The position numbers were made by a program, and so were the translations under genes. Source: Paenibacillus silvae (lineage in GTDB: Bacteria > Bacillota > Bacilli > Paenibacillales > Paenibacillaceae). From it: DNA of 64,000 bases. Below are positions 42,148 to 51,667 of this stretch, in pieces (the first letter of the stretch is position 1; every line of letters begins with the position of its first letter). The stretch is from contig NZ_BMFU01000001.1 in assembly GCF_014639235.1 (NCBI RefSeq), positions 186,001 to 250,000 on the forward strand. The letters run 5' to 3'. Below the pieces are notes generated by a model. The model saw only the letters and a list, made by a program, of their open reading frames with translations, made no database searches and was not told the DNA's origin.

Positions 42148-44886
42148 TTACTGTTTTTGAATCTCAAACACAACATTGTTCAAGAGATACAATACAATAT
42201 TATCATTATCTCTGAGAGATTGCACGCTTAAAGTGTTGTCACCCTGGTGAACAAATACGCTTGAACCCAGTGCAAAACGATAATTGGTGTCCGTTGTCGT
42301 TTCACGTTTAACCAAAATCTGGTTTCCTACGCCATCATAAGACCAGAACTGTTTGCTCATGACAGTAAGTACCCGAAAACGTGTGGAATTATCCGTATCT
42401 TTGGTCATTTCCACACGGTCACCCACTGTCAGGTTACTTAAAGAGGTTAATGTCGAGCCGGATTTCACAACTTTCACCGCTCCCGAGATTGCCACTTTTT
42501 CTGTCGAACCGTTGAACTGTTTCAAGGTTACAGAAGAAGCATCTACCGCTGTCACTTCAGCAAGTGTACGTTTAATGACTTGAACCGCTTTTGGTGTTAC
42601 TCCTTCGAAGGTCACATTAATGAGACTGCCTGTAACCAATTGTGCAGAAGTAATCGTTTGTCCATTTTCATCCGTTAACACCGCTTGGTCCACGTAGAAT
42701 TGACTCGTAAGCAAATCAGCCTTCACCCGAACTCGGCCATTCGTTTCCACACCTGCAACTTCAAATTGAGCCACCGATTTGAGCGCAATTTTCTGTACCA
42801 CGTCCTGATTCGATCCAAGAGTAACAGTAACATTGTCACCAATCTTCAGATCAGACAAGCTCGCACTGGATTTATTATACATTTCAACTGTTGGAACTGT
42901 TGTATATGGCACAGTTATTGTTTGACTGCCGGATAACAAGCTAATTTTTCGATTAGCAGTATCTATACTTGTGAACGTTCCCTCGTACTTGTAAATGACC
43001 TTTACAGACAATGCGCGAGTTCCTACATAAGTCAGATCCAGCTTGCGGCCATCATTCAGCAGAGATTCCAGTCCTGCCAACGTTGGTTTGGCTGCGTTAT
43101 AGTCCATTTTTGTCTTTTCATCAAGCGTAAACACATACGGTTTTTTATTGGCATCCAATACCGTGAGCAGTTTTGTTTTGCTGTTATAGGAGACAACCGT
43201 AGCTCCATTCAAAGGCTCCATCTGACGGCCAATGACCTGAATGCGTGTCACCTGATCATCGCTGTTCAACGTAAGCTCAACCTTGTCGCCATTAGTTGCA
43301 TCTGTAATCAGATCATTCAGCGTTGCATCCTGAATGCCGTTAATGATCACTTCCGGCTTCTCAATCAGAAGCTTGGCTTCAAGAGAGCCGCCATCTCGTT
43401 TGAATGTTACCGTAGACTGATTGCCACCGATCTCAACAAGCGTTCCACGAACGGATTGCTCAACCCCTTGAGCAAGCTCGATCGTTTGCAGCACACTGTC
43501 TTTTACCGTATATTTCACTGAGCTTCCTGCCTTCAGATCAGACAGAGACAGAATACGATTTTGATAAAGGATAATCAGACTATCATTGTACGTGTACTGT
43601 TCTGTTGCTCCGGCTGCATTGACCAGTTTGATCGTTTTGCCAGAAGTCTGTACTTCCGCAATCACACCGTTATCGCTTTTGTTTACGATGCCGGATTTGA
43701 CCCGGATCACCACTGTTTTTTTGTCAGCGGAGAATGTCTCGCGCTGCACTTCAATAATGCTATCCGCCGTTATGTCAGACAATTTAATGGTATTGCCATT
43801 TTGATCGATAAATGCTGTGTTCTCGTCGTAACTGTAGGTTTCATAATTTTCGCCTACGAACAAGCCGATTTTATTACCTGACAGCGAACGCGCAAATGTA
43901 CCTTCAATGCTCTCCACTTGAGGATTGGCATCAATAACCTCAACGTAAGAGGCACTACCCGATGAGCCTACAACCAGCACTTTGGTGTACAGCTTCACAT
44001 CCGATGCAGCTGCTCGCGTTTCACTATCCTTGGTAAAATAAGGGGTGCTGCTGTTCACTGCATAGTTAACGGCCTTGCCATCAACCACCAGCGTGATCTG
44101 CCCGTCTTTTAATCCGGTCACATAACCTGTTGCTGTGTTCGGATATTTCGTATCCGTTAACGATTCCCCGCGGCTGAAAAACGTCGCGAGCTGCGCACGG
44201 GTTACAGAACCTGTCGGATTAAACTTGTTGCCATCCAGGCCTTTGGCCAGATCCAGACTAACAGCCAGATTTACATACCCTTTGGCGCTGTCGGAAATGC
44301 TTGCATTGTCCGCAAAACCTGTAGACTGATTATTTTGAGCTTTTGCTTCAGCATCCTTGTTAAGCGAGCGAATCAACAATTTGGTGATCCATTCACGTGT
44401 TGCCGGCTTTTGGCCCCATGTCGTTTTGGACACATCTGTAGCCGCTTCTTCCGTTTTATCCACGAGTCCCAGTTGAAGTGCGAGTGCAACATATGGCTTG
44501 AAGTAGTTGCCTACTTCCATATTTGTCGGTAATGCCGCAGCCGTGCTTGTGTTCAATTGGGATTCTGCATTCATGAAACGGATAGCCATCGTTATCGCTT
44601 CCTGCTGCGTTACCGCGTCCCCTGGACGGAACAGACCGTTATTACCGAGAAGAATGCCTTGGTACGCCAGTTTATATACATGTTTCTCGGCCCAAAATCC
44701 GGCCTTGATGTCACTGAACAAACCCGCCGGTGCAGCCGTGCTGTTCGCTGCCGCACTTTGACCCGGTCCTGTCTGTGTTGAGTCTGCCGCCATCGCAGCT
44801 CCGCCCGAGCTCAGGGCCATCATGCCTGCAAGCACGACAGATGCCACTTTTTTAGAGTGTGATGAATGGTTATATTTAAAAGTCAC
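42148..44886 (-). CDS. S-layer homology (SLH) domain surface protein
   Basis: The 912-residue secreted protein starts at GTG 44886 behind GAGGGGAA. It has a signal peptide (about 1-33). Three SLH repeats follow: near 56-105 (FSDIKAGFWAEKHVYKL), about 120-175, and about 190-240 (FADNASISDSAKGYVNLA). SLH triplets bind pyruvylated wall polysaccharide. The remaining 650 residues are beta-rich, repetitive and lack Cys, with recurring hydrophobic strand patterns (for example VDASSVTLKQ, AQNGK-like turns). No enzymatic motif is seen. It is probably a structural or adhesive wall protein. Confidence 0.9.
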   Translation of the reverse strand: MTFKYNHSSHSKKVASVVLAGMMALSSGGAAMAADSTQTGPGQSAAANSTAAPAGLFSDIKAGFWAEKHVYKLAYQGILLGNNGLFRPGDAVTQQEAITMAIRFMNAESQLNTSTAAALPTNMEVGNYFKPYVALALQLGLVDKTEEAATDVSKTTWGQKPATREWITKLLIRSLNKDAEAKAQNNQSTGFADNASISDSAKGYVNLAVSLDLAKGLDGNKFNPTGSVTRAQLATFFSRGESLTDTKYPNTATGYVTGLKDGQITLVVDGKAVNYAVNSSTPYFTKDSETRAAASDVKLYTKVLVVGSSGSASYVEVIDANPQVESIEGTFARSLSGNKIGLFVGENYETYSYDENTAFIDQNGNTIKLSDITADSIIEVQRETFSADKKTVVIRVKSGIVNKSDNGVIAEVQTSGKTIKLVNAAGATEQYTYNDSLIILYQNRILSLSDLKAGSSVKYTVKDSVLQTIELAQGVEQSVRGTLVEIGGNQSTVTFKRDGGSLEAKLLIEKPEVIINGIQDATLNDLITDATNGDKVELTLNSDDQVTRIQVIGRQMEPLNGATVVSYNSKTKLLTVLDANKKPYVFTLDEKTKMDYNAAKPTLAGLESLLNDGRKLDLTYVGTRALSVKVIYKYEGTFTSIDTANRKISLLSGSQTITVPYTTVPTVEMYNKSSASLSDLKIGDNVTVTLGSNQDVVQKIALKSVAQFEVAGVETNGRVRVKADLLTSQFYVDQAVLTDENGQTITSAQLVTGSLINVTFEGVTPKAVQVIKRTLAEVTAVDASSVTLKQFNGSTEKVAISGAVKVVKSGSTLTSLSNLTVGDRVEMTKDTDNSTRFRVLTVMSKQFWSYDGVGNQILVKRETTTDTNYRFALGSSVFVHQGDNTLSVQSLRDNDNIVLYLLNNVVFEIQKQ

Positions 44887-44959
44887 CTATGATTCCCCTC
44901 TCTCATATAAAACGATCTAGTTCCGTGTCCACGGTATGGTAACACATTAGAAGCGTAAA

Positions 44960-45640
44960 CTAGTTGGATCTTGTCATTGGATGCTCGAGATCCACATGTC
45001 CCATCAAGCTTTCAGATGATTTGCCGTCAACCAGCAGATCAAGTGATTTCACTTCATCGAACTGGAAAAATGTTTGTTTCAGGGCATCCAGCGCGAATAC
45101 CTCGCCACCTGCACCAAGACGTGCTGTATCTGGCATATGAATATCCAGTGTCAGTGCTCCATCCTTGAACTGAACGGATTTCAGCTCAATATCTTTGGAC
45201 CAGAGTGGAACAAGCTTATCGTCTTTGCTTTGCTGTAAGGAAGCAAAAGCCGCTTTGTATTTTTCATCATCCGATGCAAATGCAATTTCAGCTGATGCCT
45301 TGTGCAGCTCAAGCTCCTCCGGATCAGTATAGAACACTTCAATGGACTTCTGCTGTTTGTTGTCCGTTTCTGAAGGCTTGTCCGTCGAAGTTCCGCCTTC
45401 TGAACTTGTTCCCTCAGAACTTCCATTTGTCGGTGCGGATGGTGTTGTATTTTCCTCGGAATCCGCCGTTGCAGGATCAGTAATAACCTGACCATCTACC
45501 TCTGTTACGCCGGTTCCTGTTTGTGTCTCTGTTCCCGTACCTTGTGTCTGGCTCGGAGCAGCTGTCGGTTTACTGCCACATCCAGCAGCTATAGCCATTA
45601 CGGTTACCAGCAAAGCTGCGATCCATATTTTTTTGTTCAT
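44960..45640 (-). CDS. GerMN-domain lipoprotein
   Basis: The 226-residue lipoprotein has lipobox IAAGC with Cys21, a Thr/Ser/Glu-rich linker (about 25-100) and a C-terminal GerMN domain. The GerMN domain contains IEVFYTDPEELELHKASAEI and ALKQTFFQFDEVKSLDLLVDGK. GerM-type proteins take part in sporulation and germination and are found near wall hydrolases. The gene lies 34 bp after the upstream amidase gene on the same strand, suggesting one operon. The exact role is not shown. Confidence 0.88.
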   Translation of the reverse strand: MNKKIWIAALLVTVMAIAAGCGSKPTAAPSQTQGTGTETQTGTGVTEVDGQVITDPATADSEENTTPSAPTNGSSEGTSSEGGTSTDKPSETDNKQQKSIEVFYTDPEELELHKASAEIAFASDDEKYKAAFASLQQSKDDKLVPLWSKDIELKSVQFKDGALTLDIHMPDTARLGAGGEVFALDALKQTFFQFDEVKSLDLLVDGKSSESLMGHVDLEHPMTRSN

Positions 45641-45674
45641 TCTAACTCCGCCTCCTCAGCATAAGGGTTGTCCC

Positions 45675-47081
45675 TTATTGAATTCCCAGATACTCCTTGA
45701 TCCCAGCAACAATGCCTTTTGCTACATTGTTCTGGAAATTTTCCGTAAACAGTACAGCCTCATCACTCTTGTTGCTGAGGAATCCGCCCTCCAGTAAAAC
45801 TGCCGGCATGGTTGTTTCACGGGTTACATGGAGGCTGGCCATCTTCACACCCCGGTCTTTCAAACCCGAAGTCTGCACAAGATACTTATGCATAATGTTA
45901 GCCAGTTCCTTGCTCACCGAACGGGAATAATAGGTTTCTACTCCCGATGCCGCGACTGGGCCGCTGTTCGCATGAATCGATATAAAAATATCTGCATTGA
46001 TGTTTTGTGCAACCTTCACACGTTCTTTCAATGCAAGAAATGTATCATCACTGCGAGTTAATACAACATCGATTTTTGGTTCTTTTTTCAAAAGTGCCTC
46101 TACCTTTAATGCCATGGCAAGGTTGAAATCCTTTTCTCTTTTGCCCGTAACACCAATAGCTCCCGGGTCCTGATCTCCATGTCCAGCGTCAATGACGACA
46201 ACCTTCTTGCCATTGTTGCCAACCGGCGTTGTAGGTGTACCGTTCTGGTTGTTCAGATCAATCATGATCAATCCAGAATCGTTCTGCACACTGTAGCCTT
46301 TTGAGCCTGTCAAATCTATGACAAAGCGAATCGTTGAAGGGCTGTTGCTGAATAAGGAATAACGAATTTGAGACACATCAGGATAACCGTTTACGACGAG
46401 TTGACCATTTTGATTGCTGTCCAGTGCCTGACCTTGGCCGAAAGAATCAGCAAATGCCGTATTAGGCAAATCAATAACGATGCGATCTGGTCCTGTCATC
46501 GTGAAGACGTTCGGCTTCGTACTTCCACTTGTTGCAATCATTAAGCGGTTGTCGCTGAAGCTGATGCCGTTCACCAGTACAAGACCTTCCTGATCCGATC
46601 CCCCACCATTATTGGAGCTTGGAGGAGTAGTTGTCCCGTTTCCGGAACCAGAATTCTGGGTAACTAATGTTACCGTCTTTGTGGTGTTGTTCCAACCCAC
46701 CTTGAGACCCATTTGCTCTCCAATAAACCGGAGAGGCACTAATGTCGTACCGTTTTTCACGAGGGGCGGGGCATCCAGGTCTACGTTACTGCCGTTCACC
46801 GTTGCCGTCTTTTGTCCAACAATCATCTGCATGGCAGTGTTGTCTTTGCTAATCGTCACCGTTTGCGATTGCTGCTTCCAATCCACGGAATATCCCAGAC
46901 TTTCAGATACAACTCGAATTGGCACCATCACTTTGCTGTTGATGTTCTCCGCTTTCGCACCCGAAGGCTGCACGATCTCGGTCCCGTCTAGGATAATTTT
47001 CGTGTCTGCTGCTGCATGACTATAGCCCGGGAAAACGAACCCGAAGACAAATAACAGTACCAAAAAACCGAACTTCTTCAT
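45675..47081 (-). CDS. N-acetylmuramoyl-L-alanine amidase with stalk and AMIN domains
   Basis: The 468-residue protein has a signal peptide (about 1-24). A copper-amine-oxidase-like stalk domain follows (about 25-135; VMVPIRVVSESLGYSVDWKQ and TTLVPLRFIGEQMG). Then come a Gly/Asn linker, an AMIN domain (about 165-275) and a zinc Amidase_3 domain. Zinc ligands and catalytic residues fit VVIDAGHGDQDPGA, ISIHANS and PAVLLEGGFLSN. It cleaves the amide bond between muramic acid and the stem peptide. A paralogue of the same layout lies directly upstream. GerMN downstream is likely co-transcribed. Confidence 0.93.
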   Translation of the reverse strand: MKKFGFLVLLFVFGFVFPGYSHAAADTKIILDGTEIVQPSGAKAENINSKVMVPIRVVSESLGYSVDWKQQSQTVTISKDNTAMQMIVGQKTATVNGSNVDLDAPPLVKNGTTLVPLRFIGEQMGLKVGWNNTTKTVTLVTQNSGSGNGTTTPPSSNNGGGSDQEGLVLVNGISFSDNRLMIATSGSTKPNVFTMTGPDRIVIDLPNTAFADSFGQGQALDSNQNGQLVVNGYPDVSQIRYSLFSNSPSTIRFVIDLTGSKGYSVQNDSGLIMIDLNNQNGTPTTPVGNNGKKVVVIDAGHGDQDPGAIGVTGKREKDFNLAMALKVEALLKKEPKIDVVLTRSDDTFLALKERVKVAQNINADIFISIHANSGPVAASGVETYYSRSVSKELANIMHKYLVQTSGLKDRGVKMASLHVTRETTMPAVLLEGGFLSNKSDEAVLFTENFQNNVAKGIVAGIKEYLGIQ

Positions 47082-47323
47082 CCTTCACCCCTACCAATCT
47101 CATATTTTTTTGCCGCATGTTGCAGGCTCGCAACTTCCACTGAACACGTGGGCATTACCAGACACCTATTAGACGCCTTGCAACCTCAAAAGTTGCGAAT
47201 TTATTCCAACATAACAGAAAAAAAACGTTGACAGATCAAGCTTTTTTTACTTTTTAATGTCTGATTTTTTCCTTTTTTATCAAATGTGCATCTTGAAACA
47301 ACGCGTTGGTCGAATCTGCATGT

Positions 47324-48745
47324 TTACGAAATACGATTGGTTACACTCAAATATTCTACAATTCCATCTACGATCGCCTGAGCACATTGATTTTGATATG
47401 CCTCTGACAGCATTAATGCTTCGTCAGCCGGATTACTCAGAAAACCCAGCTCAAGTAAAACTGCTGGCATGGTTGTTTCTCTGGTTACATGCAGACTTGC
47501 TACTTTTACGCCACGGTCCTTGAGCCCTGTAACAGGCAGTACGTGTTTGTGAAGTGTCTCGGCAAGACTTTTGCTCGCCTCGCGTGTATACAGCGTCTCA
47601 ATCCCGTTCGGAACAGGCGTCGTAAATTTATTTCCATGAATTGATACAAATAGATCCGCCTGATTCAGCTTTGCTATATCAACACGCTGCTGCAAAGAAA
47701 GCTCAGTATCATCCTGACGTGTAATTACGGTCTGAATATTGGGGTTTTGCTCCAGAAGTGCCTTCACTTTAAGTCCGACAGCCAGATTAAAATCTTTCTC
47801 ATATGCTCCTGTTACACTGACCGCCCCGGACTGGCGCCCCCCATGTCCCGGGTCAATGACTACAACGGCTTTACCACTTTTCTCCGGCAAGGTTGGTTCG
47901 CTGTTCGTGGTCCCATTGCCAGCCGTAACATCAACAAGCAGCACGTTATTTTCTCCAAGCGACCAATTTGCGGTAGCATTCTGACTTAAATCCAGAACGA
48001 TGCGCACCGTTGAAGGAGAACTGCTGAACATGGCAAACCTTACTTTGGAAACCAACGCAGAATCGAGGATATTCATCTGCCCGCTGCCATCAGGGCTCGA
48101 GTCCTGTCCCTGCACAAAAGTTTGTGAGAAGGTTGTATTTGGCAGGTCTACAACAATCCGCTCCGGCCCACTAATACTTGATACTTTAGGACTAATGCCT
48201 CCACTTGTCGCTACAATCAGACGATCACCGCTGAAACTTATACTTTGCAGCTCACTTGATCCAACCGGAGCAGACGTGTCTACCGGGTCACGATCACTCT
48301 CTGTCTCCACAACAGGAGGAATGCTGAATAAGCTAACCGTTTTAGTTCCATTGTCCCATCCGACCTGAAGACCCATGCCCTCGCCAACAAAACGAAGTGG
48401 AACAAGGGTTGTCCCCTGTTTAATCAACGGAGGTGCATCCAGATTAACTACGTTCCCATTAACCGTTGCAGCATCTTTGCCTGCCGTCATCTCAATGAAG
48501 CTGCTGCCTTTCTGAACGTGCACGGTCTGCGTTGCCTTCTCCCACTTGACGTCGTAACCCAAATTTTCAGAAACAATCCGAATCGGGACCATCACGGTTT
48601 TACCGATGTTCTCTGCTGGAGCCCCTGCCTTCTGGTCAATAGCTATCCCATCCAGCATGATTGAAGGCACACGTTCCGCATGAGCCATCATTGGGAAAAG
48701 ACAAAGGAACAGGACAAATACGACTGCTGCCGACCATTTCTTCAT
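47324..48745 (-). CDS. Second stalk-AMIN-Amidase_3 N-acetylmuramoyl-L-alanine amidase
   Basis: This 473-residue paralogue of the next gene has the same order of domains: signal peptide, stalk (PIRIVSENLGYDVKWEK, TTLVPLRFVGEGMG), AMIN, and Amidase_3 with VVIDPGHGGRQSGA, VSIHGNK and LLELGFLSN. The catalytic set is intact (DPGHGG, SIHGN, Glu in LLELGF). The two look like a tandem duplication that has diverged in the linker and AMIN. A 242-bp gap with no terminator seen separates them. Confidence 0.93.
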   Translation of the reverse strand: MKKWSAAVVFVLFLCLFPMMAHAERVPSIMLDGIAIDQKAGAPAENIGKTVMVPIRIVSENLGYDVKWEKATQTVHVQKGSSFIEMTAGKDAATVNGNVVNLDAPPLIKQGTTLVPLRFVGEGMGLQVGWDNGTKTVSLFSIPPVVETESDRDPVDTSAPVGSSELQSISFSGDRLIVATSGGISPKVSSISGPERIVVDLPNTTFSQTFVQGQDSSPDGSGQMNILDSALVSKVRFAMFSSSPSTVRIVLDLSQNATANWSLGENNVLLVDVTAGNGTTNSEPTLPEKSGKAVVVIDPGHGGRQSGAVSVTGAYEKDFNLAVGLKVKALLEQNPNIQTVITRQDDTELSLQQRVDIAKLNQADLFVSIHGNKFTTPVPNGIETLYTREASKSLAETLHKHVLPVTGLKDRGVKVASLHVTRETTMPAVLLELGFLSNPADEALMLSEAYQNQCAQAIVDGIVEYLSVTNRIS

Positions 48746-48961
48746 ACGTCATCCACCATTCTTGTTAAGTTATAAACGTTCCAGTTGCATCCTGGGATGA
48801 ATCTTGTAAAGCGATATGTACCCTTCCATAATCTACTATTCAGTCTATCAGATATTGTCTATTGATCCGGTTACAACGTTGTCATATTTAGTCGGAAAAA
48901 GGATGCAACTTGTTGACTTCACAAAAGAAATAGTGCATAGCTCGAATCATAAAATAGATAC

Positions 48962-49020
48962 AAAAAAAACTCTAAGCAGGCGCTGGAACAACAAGTTTCC
49001 AGTTCGCTTAGAGTTTTTTT
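48962..49020. terminator. Terminator of leuCD
   Basis: AAACTCTAAGC (48967-48977) pairs with GCTTAGAGTTT (49006-49016), with an inner CTGGAA/TTCCAG stem and T-runs both ways. It lies about 95 bp past leuD. Nothing else is seen in 48746-49115 beyond AT-rich sequence. Confidence 0.88.
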
Positions 49021-49115
49021 ACCTGACATAAAGATGCAGACCAATTGAATCAAGCTTCAGTCAAGTTGATCAAAATTCGGATCAAATCGGTCAAAATCTC
49101 AATAATGCCTTTCGT

Positions 49116-49718
49116 TTAGCCAAACAGTTTGGCAGCGTGACGTTGTTCATAAGCTGTAATTTCATCATCATGCTGAAGTGTCAAACCGATATCATCCAGT
49201 CCCTGCAGCAGGAACTGACGGCGGTGCTCATCCAGATCAAAATCAATATGCAGTCCATGTGCATCTGTAATCGTTTTGTTTTCCAGATTAACATTTAGCT
49301 CATAGTTCTCATGGTTGGCTGTACGCTGGAACAAGTCCTCTACTTGCTCTTCAGAGAGCTTGATTGGCAGAATTCCGTTTTTAAAACAGTTGTTATAGAA
49401 GATATCCGCAAAAGATGGTGCAATCACACAACGGAATCCATAGTCCATAATCGCCCATGGTGCATGCTCACGTGAGGAGCCGCAGCCAAAGTTGGCACGA
49501 GAAATCAAAACGGATGCTCCCTGATAACGAGGTTTGTTCATCTCAAAGGACGGGTTGTTATTTCCCTCTTCGTCAAAACGCCATTCATAGAACAAAAATT
49601 GTCCAAATCCGGTCCGTTCAATCCGTTTCAAAAATTGTTTTGGAATAATTGCGTCTGTATCTACATTGACCCGGTCTACCGGTGCAACGATGCCTTGCAG
49701 TGTTTTAAATGCCTCCAT
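49116..49718 (-). CDS. leuD: 3-isopropylmalate dehydratase small subunit
   Basis: The 200-residue swivelling domain is typical of LeuD: VAPVDRVNVDTDAIIPKQFL, GCGSSREHAPWAI and the later NCFKNGILPI. With LeuC it isomerises 2- to 3-isopropylmalate in leucine synthesis. It lies 31 bp after leuC in one operon. The full length indicates an intact gene. Confidence 0.95.
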   Translation of the reverse strand: MEAFKTLQGIVAPVDRVNVDTDAIIPKQFLKRIERTGFGQFLFYEWRFDEEGNNNPSFEMNKPRYQGASVLISRANFGCGSSREHAPWAIMDYGFRCVIAPSFADIFYNNCFKNGILPIKLSEEQVEDLFQRTANHENYELNVNLENKTITDAHGLHIDFDLDEHRRQFLLQGLDDIGLTLQHDDEITAYEQRHAAKLFG

Positions 49719-49749
49719 ATGTTCCGTTCTCCCTTCTGACGATTATCAA

Positions 49750-51171
49750 TTAGATTACTGCTTCTGTTTTGAAATTCCAGTCACGTACGTCTACAAAATG
49801 TCCTTTAATCGCTGCCGCTGCCGCCATTGCTGGTGAAACCAGATGTGTACGTCCACCACGGCCTTGACGTCCTTCAAAGTTACGGTTGGAAGTCGATGCA
49901 CAGCGTTGTCCTGGCTGCAATACGTCCGGATTCATCGCAAGGCACATACTGCATCCTGCATCACGCCATTCAAAACCGGCTTCCGTGAAGATTTTGTCCA
50001 GGCCTTCTTTTTCTGCCTGAATTTTAACACGTCCTGAACCAGGCACGACAATAGCCGTTACGTTGCTGGAAACCGTGTGTCCTTTGGCAACCTTCGCTGC
50101 TGCACGCAGGTCCTCAATCCGTCCGTTAGTGCACGAACCGATAAATACATAATCAACCGGAATTTCAGAGATCGGTGTTCCAGGAGTCAAACCCATATAT
50201 TCAAGCGCTTTTTCAGCTGCTTTACGTTCATTTTCAGTTGGCAGTTCTGCCGGTACAGGTACTTTGGAAGAAATGTCTGTACCCATGCCCGGGCTAGTGC
50301 CCCAAGTAACTTGCGGGATCAAAGATTCCACATCAATCTCAACGACGCGGTCAAACTCGGCACCCTCATCTGTTACAAGCTCTTTCCAAGCCGCAACTGC
50401 TTCGTCAAACTTCTCACCTGCCGGTACATATTCACGACCGCGCAGATATTCAAACGTTGTTTCGTCCGGTGCAATCATACCTGCTCTTGCTCCGCCCTCG
50501 ATGGACATGTTGCATACGGTCATGCGTTCTTCCATGCTCAGCTCACGGATCGACTCACCTGTGTACTCGATAACATAACCTGTTGCAAAGTCAGTGCCAT
50601 ACTTGGCAATAACCGCGAGGATCATGTCTTTTGCCGTTACACCCGGGTTGCGTTTGCCGACAAAACGAACTTCCATCGTTTTCGCTTTCGCCTGCTGCAA
50701 ACATTGAGTTGCCATAACATGCTCAACCTCACTTGTTCCGATACCAAAGGCTAGTGCGCCAAATGCACCATGCGTGGATGTGTGGCTGTCGCCGCACACA
50801 ATCGTTTTACCCGGATGAGTCAGGCCCAGCTCAGGTCCCATAACGTGAACAACGCCTTGGTCAATCGTATCCAGATCGTACAGCTTCACACCGAAGTCGC
50901 GGCAGTTCTGCGACAATGTGTCGATCTGCTGTTTGGAGATTGGATCAGTAATGTTGAAACGATCCTTCGTTGGCACGTTGTGATCCATTGTTGCAAATGT
51001 CAGCTCTGGACGGCGAACTTTGCGGCCGCTCAGGCGAAGACCTTCAAATGCTTGTGGCGATGTTACTTCATGCACCAGATGCAGGTCGATATACAGAATG
51101 CTCGGTTTTCCTTCTTCCTGATGAATCACGTGATTTTCCCAGATTTTCTCAAACATCGTTTTTTTACTCAT
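49750..51171 (-). CDS. leuC: 3-isopropylmalate dehydratase large subunit
   Basis: The aconitase-type protein of about 473 residues has 4Fe-4S ligands in GSCTNGR (first Cys) and the AGCSMCLAMNPD pair. DSHTSTHGAFGALAFGIGTSEVEHV is the substrate loop. Start ATG 51171 is preferred because GAGGTG lies 6 bp upstream; ATG 51174 and GTG 51180 are in frame. Upstream lie a LysR-type palindrome and a Fur-like box. No T-box or leucine leader peptide is visible. Confidence 0.95.
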   Translation of the reverse strand: MSKKTMFEKIWENHVIHQEEGKPSILYIDLHLVHEVTSPQAFEGLRLSGRKVRRPELTFATMDHNVPTKDRFNITDPISKQQIDTLSQNCRDFGVKLYDLDTIDQGVVHVMGPELGLTHPGKTIVCGDSHTSTHGAFGALAFGIGTSEVEHVMATQCLQQAKAKTMEVRFVGKRNPGVTAKDMILAVIAKYGTDFATGYVIEYTGESIRELSMEERMTVCNMSIEGGARAGMIAPDETTFEYLRGREYVPAGEKFDEAVAAWKELVTDEGAEFDRVVEIDVESLIPQVTWGTSPGMGTDISSKVPVPAELPTENERKAAEKALEYMGLTPGTPISEIPVDYVFIGSCTNGRIEDLRAAAKVAKGHTVSSNVTAIVVPGSGRVKIQAEKEGLDKIFTEAGFEWRDAGCSMCLAMNPDVLQPGQRCASTSNRNFEGRQGRGGRTHLVSPAMAAAAAIKGHFVDVRDWNFKTEAVI

Positions 51172-51300
51172 CATTTTCACCTCATCATAAGTTCGGTCCT
51201 TGGAAGAGCCTCTTGCGTTTGCGTGTAAAAGTGAAGCTCTTGAATGACATTAATATATCACCCTGTCCTTCATTGTTCCAAGATATAATATCTATAGATG

Positions 51301-51319
51301 TTATAGGTTAAACCTATAA
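51301..51319. promoter_or_regulatory. LysR-type palindrome between leuC and the LysR gene
   Basis: TTATAGGTT and AACCTATAA flank a single A, a perfect 9-bp inverted repeat of the T-N11-A kind bound by LysR proteins. It lies 130 bp before leuC. A second short palindrome (ATCTATAGAT) is at 51289-51298. Confidence 0.6.
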
Positions 51320-51364
51320 TGGGGAAAACAACAATAAACCGCTGTTAATCACAGCAGTGTCAAT

Positions 51365-51385
51365 TGATAACAATTATCATTATCA
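51365..51385. promoter_or_regulatory. Fur-like box between leuC and the LysR gene
   Basis: TGATAACAATTATCA matches 14 of 15 of the 7-1-7 consensus, and a further TTATCA hexamer follows. TTGACA at 51363-51358 (minus) is a possible -35 of leuC right next to it. Confidence 0.6.
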
Positions 51386-51453
51386 TATAAAGTTTATACT
51401 ACGTTGATGTTCTGCTTCTGTCAATGCTGTAGGCGATTTTTTATTTTTGCCGG

Positions 51454-51630
51454 GCCATAACGTACTCGGTTTTTGTTATCGCTATTAACGAATGTGAGCC
51501 TAATCCATAATGAATGCGGCTGTTCTGATGATATCGAGTTTTTACTCTGTAGTGATAACGAATTTTGGCGTTTTAGTCATGACAAGTTTCCGGCCTTTTA
51601 GACATAACGAATTTTTTAGCCTTTTAATGA
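51454..51630. repeat. Degenerate 24-26 bp tandem repeats before the LysR gene
   Basis: Units of 24-26 bp recur. The clearest three are 51554-51577, 51578-51602 and 51603-51628, sharing ATAACGAATTTT then GCCTTTTAG. Weaker units extend left to about 51454. The last unit overlaps the TATAAT-like sequence before the LysR gene. Confidence 0.6.
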
Positions 51631-51667
51631 TATAATAGCGACATCAATGAAAGGAATGACATCAATT

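Noticed and set aside
51172..51420. Leucine T-box or leader peptide before leuC
   Set aside because: No T-box motif (GGTGG...CCGCG), no run of Leu codons with terminator, and no attenuator are visible.
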